DNA from: Physcomitrium patens
Taxonomy: Eukaryota; Streptophyta; Bryopsida; Funariales; Funariaceae
Direction: 5' to 3'
Length of the DNA stretch: 64,000 bases
Assembly (NCBI RefSeq): GCF_000002425.4
Contig: NC_037253.1
Span: forward strand, 19,105,602-19,169,601
In this document: in pieces, positions 23,219 through 33,764 of the stretch
Layout: every line of letters starts with the position of its first letter
Position numbering within the stretch: position 1 is the stretch's first letter
Translations under genes and position numbers: made by a program
The notes under the pieces: model-generated
Databases searched by the model: none
What the model was told of the DNA's origin: nothing
The model's input: only the letters and a program-made list of their open reading frames with translations

Positions 23219-24238
23219 ACCTAAATATTTAGTATGAAGCCTTGGGTGAAGGTGGAAACCTAAGGATGAAACTAGTAGGAGGCTAATTGAGAGGGATGAA
23301 AGGAAGGCATGGTCGGATGAAGGCAAGGAATGGGAAACTTCATCCCTATTGATCAAATACCATGCCAAATGGACTTTGAGGAGGCTGCTTGCGACCTTAA
23401 GAAGGGTTTCGGCGACTTCAAAGAGAGCATTCGGAGATTATAAGCTGGAGTTGTAAAGTTTAGGGTTTGGGGTACAATTTGTGTGCAAAAATTAGAGGAT
23501 TTGGAGTTAGAGTGAAAAAGTTATAGCCATTTGAAGTTAAGGTGTTTATTTAAGAAATATTATTACTCTTTTGAGAGTACGAGGAGTTTTATAGTAGTTT
23601 TTGAAGATCGGAAGGTGCGATTGGAACGGCAATTTTAAGGTCTACATCTTTCATGAAAGAATTATTACTTTTGGAGTTTATATGAAGGAGTTGTAAGGAG
23701 TTGAAGACGGCGCTTCCAAATCAAAACCAGTAAATAAGCAGATTTGTTTGTAGCAATGGTTGGAGCCATAACTTGAGTTTTCGGACGAATGTTTGACTCA
23801 AACTTTTTGGAGAATGTAAATTTTTGTGTTAAAAAGCTATACATACAAATTTTTTGGCATTTGAGCTTATATTTAGTGAGATATGAAGAAAATTACACAC
23901 AGATGTATAAAGACAAGGTTTTGAAGTGACTGTTAGGGTTTTTAAGATATCTCAAGATCTGCAACGAATTTGAGATTGAAAATTGTTGTAGAAGTTAATA
24001 AAAATACATCAGTACTTCATGTAAAATTTGAGTTTGTTTGGACTGTCGGATTAGGAGATATGAGGTGTTGAAGTTTGGAAAAATCTCCACATAAGAATAA
24101 ACAAGGTTTTAGAAGATTTTATCATATTTTGAAAGTTGTGGGTTACTTGAGGATTGTGTATTTGGTGTAATTACTCAAAAAGGGAAAAATTATATATAAA
24201 CTTAGGGCTTCTTTTATTTTCAAGCTTGATTGAATAAT
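23024..24238. mobile_element. Unidentified 1.2-kb insertion inside C
   Basis: The match of C to I breaks at 23,019 and resumes at 24,239, with the 5-bp direct repeat TAGTG at 23,019-23,023 and 24,239-24,243. No coding sequence. The left tip reads TGTCGTACTGTAA and holds an inverted repeat (TACTGTAA...TTACAGTA), much like the palindromic tip of the B-family LTR, so it may be a solo LTR of a related family; the right end lacks a clear CA. A (TA)n tract lies within. Confidence 0.55.
23182..23216. repeat. (TA)n microsatellite
   Basis: About 17 TA units in a row. Confidence 0.95.
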
Positions 24239-24599
24239 TAGTGACATCCAAAAGCTCAGCGTTTTTTTGAGGCAAACTCTCTCTACTCCGACAATAGACT
24301 TAAGCTTTCAATTTCAAGATCTGGACATCCCAAAGTTCAAATTTTTGTTGCTACTGACTCATACATTCTAGAAGATCTTCAATCAATACTTGTGACTAGC
24401 TCCTCAGTGTAAACTCTTAACTAGAACTACTATTCTCAAAAATACAAGAAAATGGCACTCCAACTAATCTAAAATAATACCACAAAATGACTTTAAGTAG
24501 TGCCCTACTCCTATTCTTTAACTACCTGATGATAATGACAACATGTTATCCATACTATCCGTGAAAGGTAATGAAAAGTAATTTTTCTTGGTAGCCACA

Positions 24600-26870
24600 T
24601 TAAGTTTCCAAAAATCTTGACAAATTCAAATTTTTCCATTCTGTTTTGGCACCATCACGATTGAAAAAACCCACTCACTATTCGAGACCGGATAAATAAA
24701 ATCAACTGCAAGAAGCTTATCTAATTCCTCCTTCATCATGAGGAAATATTTAGGATTAAGGTGATGTTGCCTCTGTCGTATCAATTTAGCATTTTCCTCT
24801 AAAATGATATGATGCTCACAAACTTCAACAGGGATACTTTTAAGATCAATATAAGTCCAAGTAAAAGTTGATTTATGATGCAAGAAAAATTCAGTCCAGT
24901 AGGTTAATTCTTGTTTCTTAATACCTTCATATACCTTAATTATTCGAGGCTCTGTTGTGGTTGCCAATTTGATAATTTGACATAAAGGTGCAGTGGCGAT
25001 GTTCAGTTTCAACCTCCATGCTGGTTTAAAATCAGTTGATAAGTCCGACATGTGCGAAGTACTAAATCCTGTATCTAGGGCACTCACTTAGTGTACATTA
25101 TACTTGGTCATCCAATCAATACTAACTTTAACAGAGATTTTCGAATTCGTCTGGTATATCAAGTACTCCCCCGGACTGCCACATTCGTACACCACTTTAA
25201 GATATTGGTCTACTTCCACGGACGCCTCCGTAATTGGTGCTATTACATCATCATTTGTGCTAAGCTCATTGTTTGATGTCAATTCAGATGCTGACAATTG
25301 AGATTCCCTGTGATAGTGTATTGAGTACATCTGTAATACCATTCTATCTCCGTCCTTGCCAATTGTCAAAGTATTCCAATCTCAATCGTTCTTGGCCTTC
25401 GTTTGATAAAGCTAGGATCATCCCAATAAAATTGGATATGATAAAATCAAATGTTGTAATCAAAAGACGATGTAATCAATTTCATACGTAATACCTGTAA
25501 TTATAGTTTGAATGCTCTGTAAAATATCCATTGGTTTAACTCGGCTATTATCTGCCATCCATAATACCAATGTTGTGGGTATTAAGTGTTTCAAATCTAA
25601 AGCATCCATTGTATCAGCGTTCATTAAATTGACGCTAGAACCACCATCTACTTAAATACTCGAGATCATAACATCGTCAATCAAAACATCGATGGTTGTT
25701 GCACCTAGATCAGGGTTCAAATTAACTTCACAAACTTCCTTATTGCATTGCCTATACCATGTTAACAATGAAGTCAATATAGAACGGTACTTTGGTACAA
25801 TTGCTAGAAGTTGCTTCTTTAAAATAGAAGGCCGAATAGCATCCAGATCCTTTAAAATGTCATAGGGTTCTATATGTAAGGTAATATCCAATGTCGTCTT
25901 CCTTTTCATTGGTTTGAATTTAACTCCGTGAAGTAAGATATTCTTTCACCCTGAACTCAGAATTGGAATAGTAGATGGAGCTTCCTTGGAATTTGTGCCC
26001 TTGAGAGGATCTTTCAACTACGGTTGTTGATAAGTTGGCGATGTACTATAAGGTGTCATTGTTATTGGTGCTATTGCTTGGAGTGGTATAGCATTAATTG
26101 ATTTTTGCAACATAACATTCTTCATGTTGGATACAACCATTTGTGGATAATTATCCATCGACACATTTTCAGATTGTATTTTTTGGCTTCTTGAATTTGG
26201 AATCATCATAGCCCCCATTGTTAACAATTGATCATAATGACATTCTTTCTATACCTTTGCTCATGCCAACGATGCCTCTACTGTAGCTGGTCGAGCCTCT
26301 TTTACAAACATTTTTAATTCTGATGGATGCAAACCATTGATTAATATCGACAATATAAACGCATCTGATATTTGATTATTTGACCATTTATGAAGTATAT
26401 CCGTGACCCGACCATAATAGGACTTTATTGGTTCTCCCATAAAATATTTTGCTATTCATAAAACTTTCTCTAAGTCGATCTTCAAATCCAATTGGTCTAA
26501 AATGGATTAGGAAGGCATTCCTCAAGGCCTCTCAATTGGGAAATCTACCCACTGGTTGTCAAATATATCATTCAAAAGCTATATCTTTTAAAGTTGTTAG
26601 CAACCATCTCAATCAAATGTCTTCAGTTCTACCATTATTAGCCATATAAGCTATCAAGAATTGAGATATATGGTAATCGAGATCAAAGCCCAATTAACCA
26701 TTAAAAGTAGGTAATGGTGCCACACTTGTAGTTCGCTCTCCTACTGCTTCCATTTGTAGTGCAATTGATACTTCTGGCACTCTCATGGCTATTGGTGTTA
26801 TCACTGGTCTCTTTGCTATTTGAATTTGAATTTTTCTTCCTTTGATTTTACTTAGACCTATAATTCTTTT
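24600..26870 (-). pseudogene. C gag, protease and start of reverse transcriptase
   Basis: Reading right to left: gag remnants (26.0-26.9 kb) that align with I's gag, the protease lead MKRKTTLDITLHIEPYDILKD and the protease region near 25.65 kb, then the linker (HHKSTFTWTYIDLKSIP) and RT start (CEHHIILEENAKLIRQRQHHL). All parts align with H and I. A fossil with many breaks. Confidence 0.75.
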
Positions 26871-27142
26871 TTGTTGTTCCCATAGGAGATTTCTTATGCA
26901 TAATCACTCTTGTCTTTCTTTTGCTTGTCAATTAATTCTTTGATAATCCTCCCCTTCATGATTATCACTCATAATCTTTCATTCTTCTTTACAAAATCAA
27001 TATTGCCTTGAATTATAACTCACATATTTATAACCCTAAAACTAGTTCTTCTCATGTTTTCATTCAACATATAATTCCATCTCTCATACAATCAATTTCT
27101 AATATTTCATATTGTTATCATTTCTCAGCAGCGGCACCAAAA

Positions 27143-27726
27143 TGTTGTTCTTGTTGTGTTCAAGTTTCAATATACCAAAGCAATTGAACTAATAGAGGTG
27201 GATTCAAACACAAGGAAAGACTAGTTATATGAATTGGGTCTGTTAGTATCACAATTGATTGTACTCTCGCTATCTGAAATCAATTATCAATTATAAAACA
27301 CCAAGGCTTACTACTTCCATCTTAATTCAATACATAATCCATTCTATAACTATCAATTCAACAATACTTCCATATTCTTATCCGTTCATCTTCCACTTAC
27401 TCTTTTTGTTGTTTATATATATTCAATTACTGATCTCCAATTTACCTATTGTATTCAATTTCTCAGTTCATTACATAGAATTCAATATTCCGGCTTAAGA
27501 CTCTCACAATCTGGCCTCGATCATTCTTTCCTCAACCACTTTATCCTACCAAAAAGATGGACTGTTGACCAACAGATTCCAAAGGTTATGACCATTTGAA
27601 TTCTTAACTATTTATCCCACTTATAATCTACTGTTACCAACTAAACTGCATAATTATCTATCTAATTCTCAAGGTTATCAATAACCAACCAATAACTTAC
27701 CACAAAGTTTATTTACCTATTCTATA
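27143..27726 (-). repeat. 5' LTR of C (584 bp)
   Basis: Plus strand runs from TGTTGTTCTTGTTGTG to CTATTCTATA. It lines up with the left copy over its whole length, though it is shorter. The primer-binding site adjoins its left side. Confidence 0.8.
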
Positions 27727-28100
27727 AGGTTCAAAGTTTACGGATTATCTTGGATGAATGTCTCAATGACAATAAGTCGTTACACTCTTGATTGGCAAAA
27801 TTGAAGGAATTGGATGAAATACGGGTTACAATTCTTTTCAACATGGAAGCAATTCAAAAACGAAGGAAGAGTTACTATGATAGTAAACTACGTCTGAAGA
27901 ATTTTATGCCCAATGATTTCGTATTATTATATGATAGCCGATTTAATCATTTTTTGAACAAATTTCAAGTTCGTTGGTATAGGCCGTATCGAGTGATTGA
28001 AGATTTTTCCAATGGATTTATTTAATTGGAGGATTTCATGGACTATCGATTCAATATTCGCATTAATGGGAATCGATTATGGTTATTTAATATATAAAAA
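27727..28100 (+). pseudogene. H integrase C-terminal part
   Basis: Continues H after C. Encodes KELDEIRVTILFNMEAIQKR and MPNDFVLLYDSRFNHF, then a GPY/F-like module (FQVRWYRPYRVIEDFSNG) as in I (FQVRWHGPYRVIEGFSNG). No chromodomain follows. A decayed fossil. Confidence 0.8.
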
Positions 28101-28299
28101 CCGGGACAGGTTTTTATTATTTTTAGAGAGAAATGGACAATATGGGTAGCATGTTGTCATTATCACCAGGTAGTAATAGAATAGGAGTGGGGTACTAGTT
28201 AAAGTCATTCTGTGGTGTTGTTTTGGATTGGTTGGATTGCCATTTTCTTATGCTCCTTACATTTTTGAGAGTAGTAGTTCGAGTTAAGCGCTTGACAGA

Positions 28300-28597
28300 A
28301 GAAGCGTCATGGCAATTGAAAGTGCAAAGTGAACTATTGATAAAGAGGATAGTTGCCAAAATATGAAAGCTAAATGTGCATCAAAACCACCTTCTGTGTT
28401 AATCGTTATCAATATGGAGCCAATGAAGTTAGTTATCTATTGGACGCCAAGAAGAAAAATAGACTTTCGTACAGAAGAAGAATAAATGCATTATTGGCCC
28501 AGAGAAAATAATAATTTTATAGATTTTGATTAAATAGTTTTTAGATAGGAATCAATTGTGTATTTGTGAGGACGCTATACAGATAGAAGTGGGACTA
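28300..28597 (+). pseudogene. H remnant of the 3' ORF, then polypurine tract
   Basis: Starts like I's 3' ORF (MAIES...; later INMEPMKL against TNMEPMKL in I), about 200 bp after the integrase end. Only the first part is recognisable. The polypurine tract AGATAGAAGTGGGACTA borders the 3' LTR. A decayed fossil. Confidence 0.7.
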
Positions 28598-29355
28598 TGT
28601 AGAATAGATATTAGTTCGTTTCTGTAAGATATTAGTAAAATAGACTAATATTCCATAGAATAGTTAGTTCAAGAGGACAAATAATTTATTTAATTATTAA
28701 AATTGATTAATTACAAGATTACAGTTAAAATCTGGAAATTAGGAGCAATTATATAAGAGTTGTAGAAGTTTGTTGGGGTGCCAAACTGTGATAGTCATGA
28801 GTCGGGGTAAGCTTGGTGCATCTCTTTACCAATTTGTCTCTTTATTTCTTTGTTTTTTTGTTGTTGAAGAGTAATGGATAGTTTTCGAATATTAAGAAGT
28901 GAGTATGTGGGATAAATCAGAGATTGATTTATGAGTTATTGATTATGTAATTGGAGTTGAGTGATTGAATTATATGAGGAGTTATTGGAAGATTATGATT
29001 GTTGTTTATTGAGAGTTGTATGTGTTTAGAGACAAAAATTCTATGATTACAAAAATTATGTGAATTCGGATTATTGGACTGAAATCTGTTATTCCTGGTG
29101 TTGGATAGAAATTATTATGTTTTAAGTGGTCTTTTGAGAGTGCAGGATTGTACACTATTATTATTAGTTGATCAAGGAGTATTGTTACTGGGAGAAAACG
29201 TTGTAGTATTTCTTAGTATTTTAGTGGTTCGGAATACAATTAATTGTATGATCCTAATAAGCAAAACGCATGCACTTATTCTTTCCATGTATTCGAATTC
29301 TCCTATACAGGTTTATTTTGAAAAGAATTATAGAATAAATAAAACAACAATCACA
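28598..29355 (+). repeat. 3' LTR of H (758 bp)
   Basis: Runs from TGTAGAATAGATATTAG to AACAACAATCACA. Aligns with 4,718-5,478 end to end, about 12% different over the first 240 bp. Confidence 0.85.
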
Positions 29356-29360
29356 GTTTT

Positions 29361-30790
29361 CAAATATCCTAAAGGATGGAGCTTGTGAATGGTATAGAAA
29401 CCACTCCTTTCTAAATCTTTAACAATTAGGATATGCTCATGAAGGTATTTTTAAAAAAATTTAGACTAAAAGTGAGACAAAATAATGCCCTCACAATCCT
29501 TATTAGTTTGAGATAAGAAAAAAAAAAAAAAAATCATCAAATATATCTAGCAATTTGAGCTTGTAATAATCCGATTTGTAGAAACTCTTCTCACGGATGA
29601 TAAATTCATCCATTTCTTCATTCAATGGTTTAATAATAAAAGAATAATTTAAAAAATCCTCAAAGAAAGGTCAATAATTTAGTAGAAGCCAAAAAAATTG
29701 TTTGATTGATTAAAGACATCAATAAATAAAAAGAGCAAATGTGGAAGAAAGAAGACCATAGAATACCTAGTTTTATTCCTATCCATGTCCAAAATATAAG
29801 ATATTTTCAATAATATTTGTATGGAGCTATGGAAAATCAATTTTAATCAATAAATCACTATCTAGTACCTTTAGAGGTTGAACTTCCTTTCAACCTCCTT
29901 GAATTGACATTTCTAAAAGATAAGAATAAATAGAAGGAAGACTTTAAGAATGAAGTTCTTCAAAGCCAATTAGGATTTCAAAATAAACTTACTCAACAAA
30001 TGAAGGCTATACAAGACTAGATGACTCTTTTAATTAAGAACTAAAATCCAAATCAAGCTCCACCTCCTAGAGAATCTAGTAGGCACTCTTCACGACTTTG
30101 ATTCATTGACTGTAGCCAATTAAGATATACAAATTAATTTTTCTTAAATCAACAAAACTACTAGCAAAACCAAGGTAGGCAAGAATTTTATATTCTACTT
30201 TATAGAAACCAATGTATAATAGATTTTAATTTTCAATTCCAAATTTGAAAAAATTCTATTCAAGGCTTTCAGACCTTAGAACAACAACAACAACATGAAG
30301 AGCACCACTTTTGCAGGAAAAGACATTCATCATATAGTTTTTGAATAGAAAATAGTATCGTATGTAAAAATTGTGAAAGAAACCATTCTATAGATGTATG
30401 TAGGCAACTTAACAAGGTATTTTTTTTAAAATTTTCATAAGAAAATTATCAACAACAGGCCGAAGATCAGTTGAAGGGAGCAAGAACTTCAAATTTGGAT
30501 AATAGTTTTAGACCTCCTTATCTATTTTATAATTATAATAATAATTATCAAATCCAACACCCTCTCTTAGGTTTAAATATTCAATAAGTATTTATTCTAT
30601 TAAATGGTGGCCAACCACAATATGGCCAACAAAACAAAGAGATATAATTTTCAAGGTGTAAGGTATTCAGAAATATCAACAAAAGAATAAGATACTCAAT
30701 CTATTAGAGACCAGCCTTCATATTCTCAAACTCATTACATCTTTCATGAGGAAGTTCCTAGTAAGGTTAAAGAACTTTCTAATATACCAG
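29361..30790 (+). pseudogene. G gag, second part
   Basis: Continues G's gag after H. Shows gag-like text with Gln-rich stretches and a possible zinc knuckle CKNCERNHSIDVC near 30,380 (CX2CX3HX4C). Very AT-rich and decayed; many breaks. Confidence 0.5.
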
Positions 30791-30792
30791 TA

Positions 30793-31760
30793 TTGATAGT
30801 TATGACTAGGTCTAGATATATTAGCCCTCTTCCTCCTACCTCAATACATAGTAAGAATAGTTCAAAGGACTCACATCACTTTTTTGATTTAAATGAAGCT
30901 ACAAGAGAGGCAATGGATAATGTGAAGAAATCAAGAAAAATGTCCTATAATTTAGAATCTACAACCACTCAAAAAACTAAAATAAAAAATAAAAAAATCC
31001 TTGTGGAGGAATTTTCCTCTATAAAAGAGTGAGAAGGTTTTAGGATTTCTAAATCAGAATGTGGTATCTCATTCTCCAAAAAAAATATGATTAAAAAAAT
31101 TCTTATGACTTATGAGAAGACTTGAACAAAATCAAGGCTGATATAACTATTGTTCAATTACTAGAGGTTTTTTCAATAATAAAAAGAGTATTTAAAACAA
31201 TCTTACCTATTAAAATATGTCAAAGATCTAAAGCAAAAATCCAAGTCTATGTAAGAATAATTCAAGGGGTACAAGAAGTCAAAGCAATTGAATTGGAAGT
31301 ATCAATAGTTGATAAGATCATCTCTTATATGATTGTGGATGGAGGTAGTGGATTAAATATAATGCCCACATGAAAAATAGAGAAGTTGGATCATAATATC
31401 ACTTATCTTTCTTCCTATGTAATTAATATGGGTAATCAAAGCCAAGACACTTCTTGGGCCAAATTATTAGATATTAGATAATAATAAGTGGTAAAGAGTA
31501 TTCTCTCACTTTCCATATTATTTATATGGATCCAGATAAGAATTCTTATCCATTACTACTAGATAGACCTTGGTTGAAGGTGTCTAAAGTAAAAATTGAT
31601 TGGAGTAGAAAAAAACCCTATATCATTTATGGCCTTCCAAAAAATCTTACAAAAATCTTCATTCAAGTCCAAGGATTACTATTAAAAAAATTCCTAGTAG
31701 TTTTCATGAAGATGAAACTCACATTCATTAATCTAAAGGAGAATTGAAGAAAAAAGTAAG
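30793..31760 (+). pseudogene. G protease region
   Basis: A Lys/Ser-rich linker is followed by MIVDGGSGLNIMPT, the DGGS protease motif of the Tat-like lineage, and by YPLLLDRPWLKVSKVKIDW, matching the YPILLGRPWL...NDW stretch of I. A very decayed fossil. Confidence 0.65.
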
Positions 31761-32209
31761 ATTTGCTCATTTGAGAGAAAATAAGTGGATTCAACTTAAG
31801 ATAGTTAAACCTATCTCATTCAATTCCATAGGCCCTAGATTATACAATTGAAGAGATGATGGAGAATTTATCCAATGGTTAGCAAAACATCCTACTTCAA
31901 GTGCAAATAAAATAATGAATGTCAACTTTATAGATGGTTTTGTTACTTAGCAAAAATATGAAGCAAAAGTTGATTTAGCAACTTTAGTGGATGATATAAA
32001 AATTGGAAACATCTTTGAGGTGATCTTTAATGGCACTCAAGGCTAAGAATTAGAAGACATAATTGAAAATTTTGACCTTAGTTCCACTCTATAATTTAAA
32101 CAAACTTCTAATGGTCTTATAGCTGAAAATGATCTAGCTATCTATCTATCAATACCAAATAATTGATATAGAAGTCCCATAGAAAAATCTCATATATATA
32201 ACCTTGACT

Positions 32210-32949
32210 ATAAATTAATGGATGTGTCTTTGAAGAATGAAGATGTAAAATTTATTAAAGTAGAAATTCAATTAAAAGAGGATGAATTGACAAGTTACAA
32301 ATCATTAATTATGGAATATAGAGATATATTTGCTTGGTCCTATGAAGATCTTAAGGGCATACCTCTCAAGGTAGCTCAACTTTATATTCGACTTCTTCCT
32401 AATTCAGTTCTTATGAGACAAAAAGAAATAAGAATGAATTACAATTTATAACTAATTTTCAAAGCCAAACTAGAAAAACTCCTTCAAGTTGGATTTATTC
32501 AACCCATAGAAATTACAGATTGGATCTCACCAATGGTATTAGTTAAAAAAAAAAAAACAAAAAAAAAAACAAAAAAAAACAAAAAATTTCAAGTAAATGT
32601 AAACTATAGGAAGCAAAACAAGTGAATGCAAAAAAATCACTTCTCTCTCACATTTATAAATACCATCTTGGAAGATGTAGCTACACATAAATTATATAAA
32701 TTTATAGATGGATATTTGGAGTACAATCAAACTTCTATAGCCCTAGAAGATCACCATAAAATAGACTTTATTACACCTTGGGACACCTTTATTTATGTGA
32801 TCATGCCTTTTGGACTTTGCAATGCTCTTGTGGCATTTCAAAGAACAATGTCGTATGCCTTTTCAAATTTATTACACAAATCAATGACAGTGTTCATTGA
32901 TAATTTAGTACCCAATCTCCTAAGAAAACATATCAGGATTGTATAAGGA
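32210..32949 (+). pseudogene. G reverse transcriptase, first part
   Basis: Shows EYRDIFAWSYEDLKGIPLKVAQ, then RT motifs FQVNVNYRKQN, FIDGYLEYNQTSIALEDHHK and MPFGLCNALVAFQRTMS. These align with I but differ more from I than H does. A long A-rich stretch (32,546-32,586) sits where relatives have a Lys-rich PKKNGK motif. Element I interrupts G here. A decayed fossil. Confidence 0.75.
32546..32586. repeat. A-rich low-complexity tract
   Basis: Runs of 9-13 A separated by single C, within G's RT region. Confidence 0.8.
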
Positions 32950-33658
32950 TGTGATTGTCGTTTTACTTACTCTAACTTATCTAATCAGAGTAAACCTGTA
33001 TAGGGGAATTCGAACACAGGGAAAGAATACCGCATGAGCTTACACGTTAGGGTCACACAATTAACTGTATTCCGCACTACTTAAAACATCCAGGAAACAC
33101 TACAATGCTTTCCACTTCCTAATAATACTCTACCATCACTGATAACAACAACATGTAATCCCGCACTATCCTAAATGACAGGACATAATCATACTATAAT
33201 CCAAATTCTGGAGTTCTTCACCATTAACTGCCTTCACATTACAGTGTTTCACACAAACACAGACTCATTCTCTCTGCTGAACTACATTCAGATTTCAGCA
33301 TTCAATCTCTCTTCTTCTCATTCAATAATATATAATTCCATTCACACTTTCATTCCATGATTCACTTCACAATATTCAGAAACTCTCAATACTCTTATTT
33401 CAAAGAACATAACAACAAAAGAAAAGAGGTAGCACCAAGCTTACCCCGGCTCACACTATCACAGTAATGGCCCCTACTTCCTCTCTCCCATCCTCCTTAT
33501 GCTACCACGAGATACCAACTACTACATCTCTAATGAAAACTGCTTTTCCTAACTATTCATCCATTTTACCTACTGAACTACCTTTTCAACAGTCATCTAT
33601 CTCTGTTTACACTATGAACTAAGTATCTACAATTCAACAAATAACTACTTATTCTACA
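32950..33658 (-). repeat. 3' LTR of I (709 bp)
   Basis: Plus strand from TGTGATTGTCGTTTTAC to TTATTCTACA. Same length as the right copy, with about four C/T differences. Confidence 0.95.
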
Positions 33659-33676
33659 TAGCCCCACTCCCATCTG
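33659..33676 (-). other. Polypurine tract of I
   Basis: Minus strand CAGATGGGAGTGGGGCTA directly borders the 3' LTR; C and H keep close versions at the same place. Confidence 0.8.
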
Positions 33677-33711
33677 TGCAGCGTCCTCGCAAACATAGAA
33701 CCGATACATAA

Positions 33712-33713
<2 letters not shown>

Positions 33714-33750
<37 letters not shown>
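33714..33750. repeat. A37 tract
   Basis: 37 A in a row on the plus strand (T on the element's coding strand), between the polypurine tract and the end of the 3' ORF. Confidence 0.95.
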
Positions 33751-33752
<2 letters not shown>

Positions 33753-33764
33753 TCTCCAAAATTT

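Larger units (their letters stand above)
22830..24480 (-). pseudogene. C remnant of the 3' ORF, interrupted by an insertion
   Basis: 22,890-23,018 and 24,244-24,480 match, at nucleotide level, the coiled-coil part of I's 3' ORF (for example AGATCTTCATTATACTCTC against AGATCTTCATTGTATTCTC in I). Between them lies the 1.2-kb insertion at 23,024-24,238. It shows that the 3' ORF is an old part of the family and not new in I. A decayed fossil. Confidence 0.6.
22051..27726 (-). mobile_element. Element C: short, old Tat/Athila-like element, minus strand
   Basis: LTRs at 22,051-22,772 and 27,143-27,726 enclose a minus-strand body. The 5-bp repeat AGGTT stands at 22,046-22,050 and 27,727-27,731, inside H's integrase region. 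The PBS (27,124-27,140, minus strand TTGGTGCCGCTGCTGAG) and gag/protease/RT-start text match H and I; a part resembling the coiled-coil end of I's 3' ORF lies near the left LTR. At 5.7 kb, including a 1.2-kb foreign insertion, it is far shorter than I, so it could not move on its own. LTRs differ by roughly 15% over the first 107 bp. Broken many times. Confidence 0.8.
4718..29355 (+). mobile_element. Element H: Tat/Athila-like Ty3/gypsy element, split by three insertions
   Basis: Starts at the 5' LTR (4,718-5,478) and ends with the 3' LTR (28,598-29,355). The 5-bp direct repeat GTTTT lies at 4,713-4,717 and 29,356-29,360, inside G's gag. Own parts in order: 5,479-9,500 (leader, gag, protease, RT start), 11,167-11,459 (RT), 20,351-22,050 (RT, RNase H, integrase), 27,727-28,597 (integrase end, start of the 3' ORF). 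The gaps are filled by A, B and C. Without them H is about 8.4 kb, against 9.9 kb for its relative I. Over the first 240 bp the LTRs differ by roughly 12%, so it is old. Broken many times. Confidence 0.85.

Noticed and set aside
33714-33750. A37 tract as the tail of a processed pseudogene or LINE
   Set aside because: It lies within element I next to the polypurine tract, and no LINE or mRNA-like sequence adjoins it.
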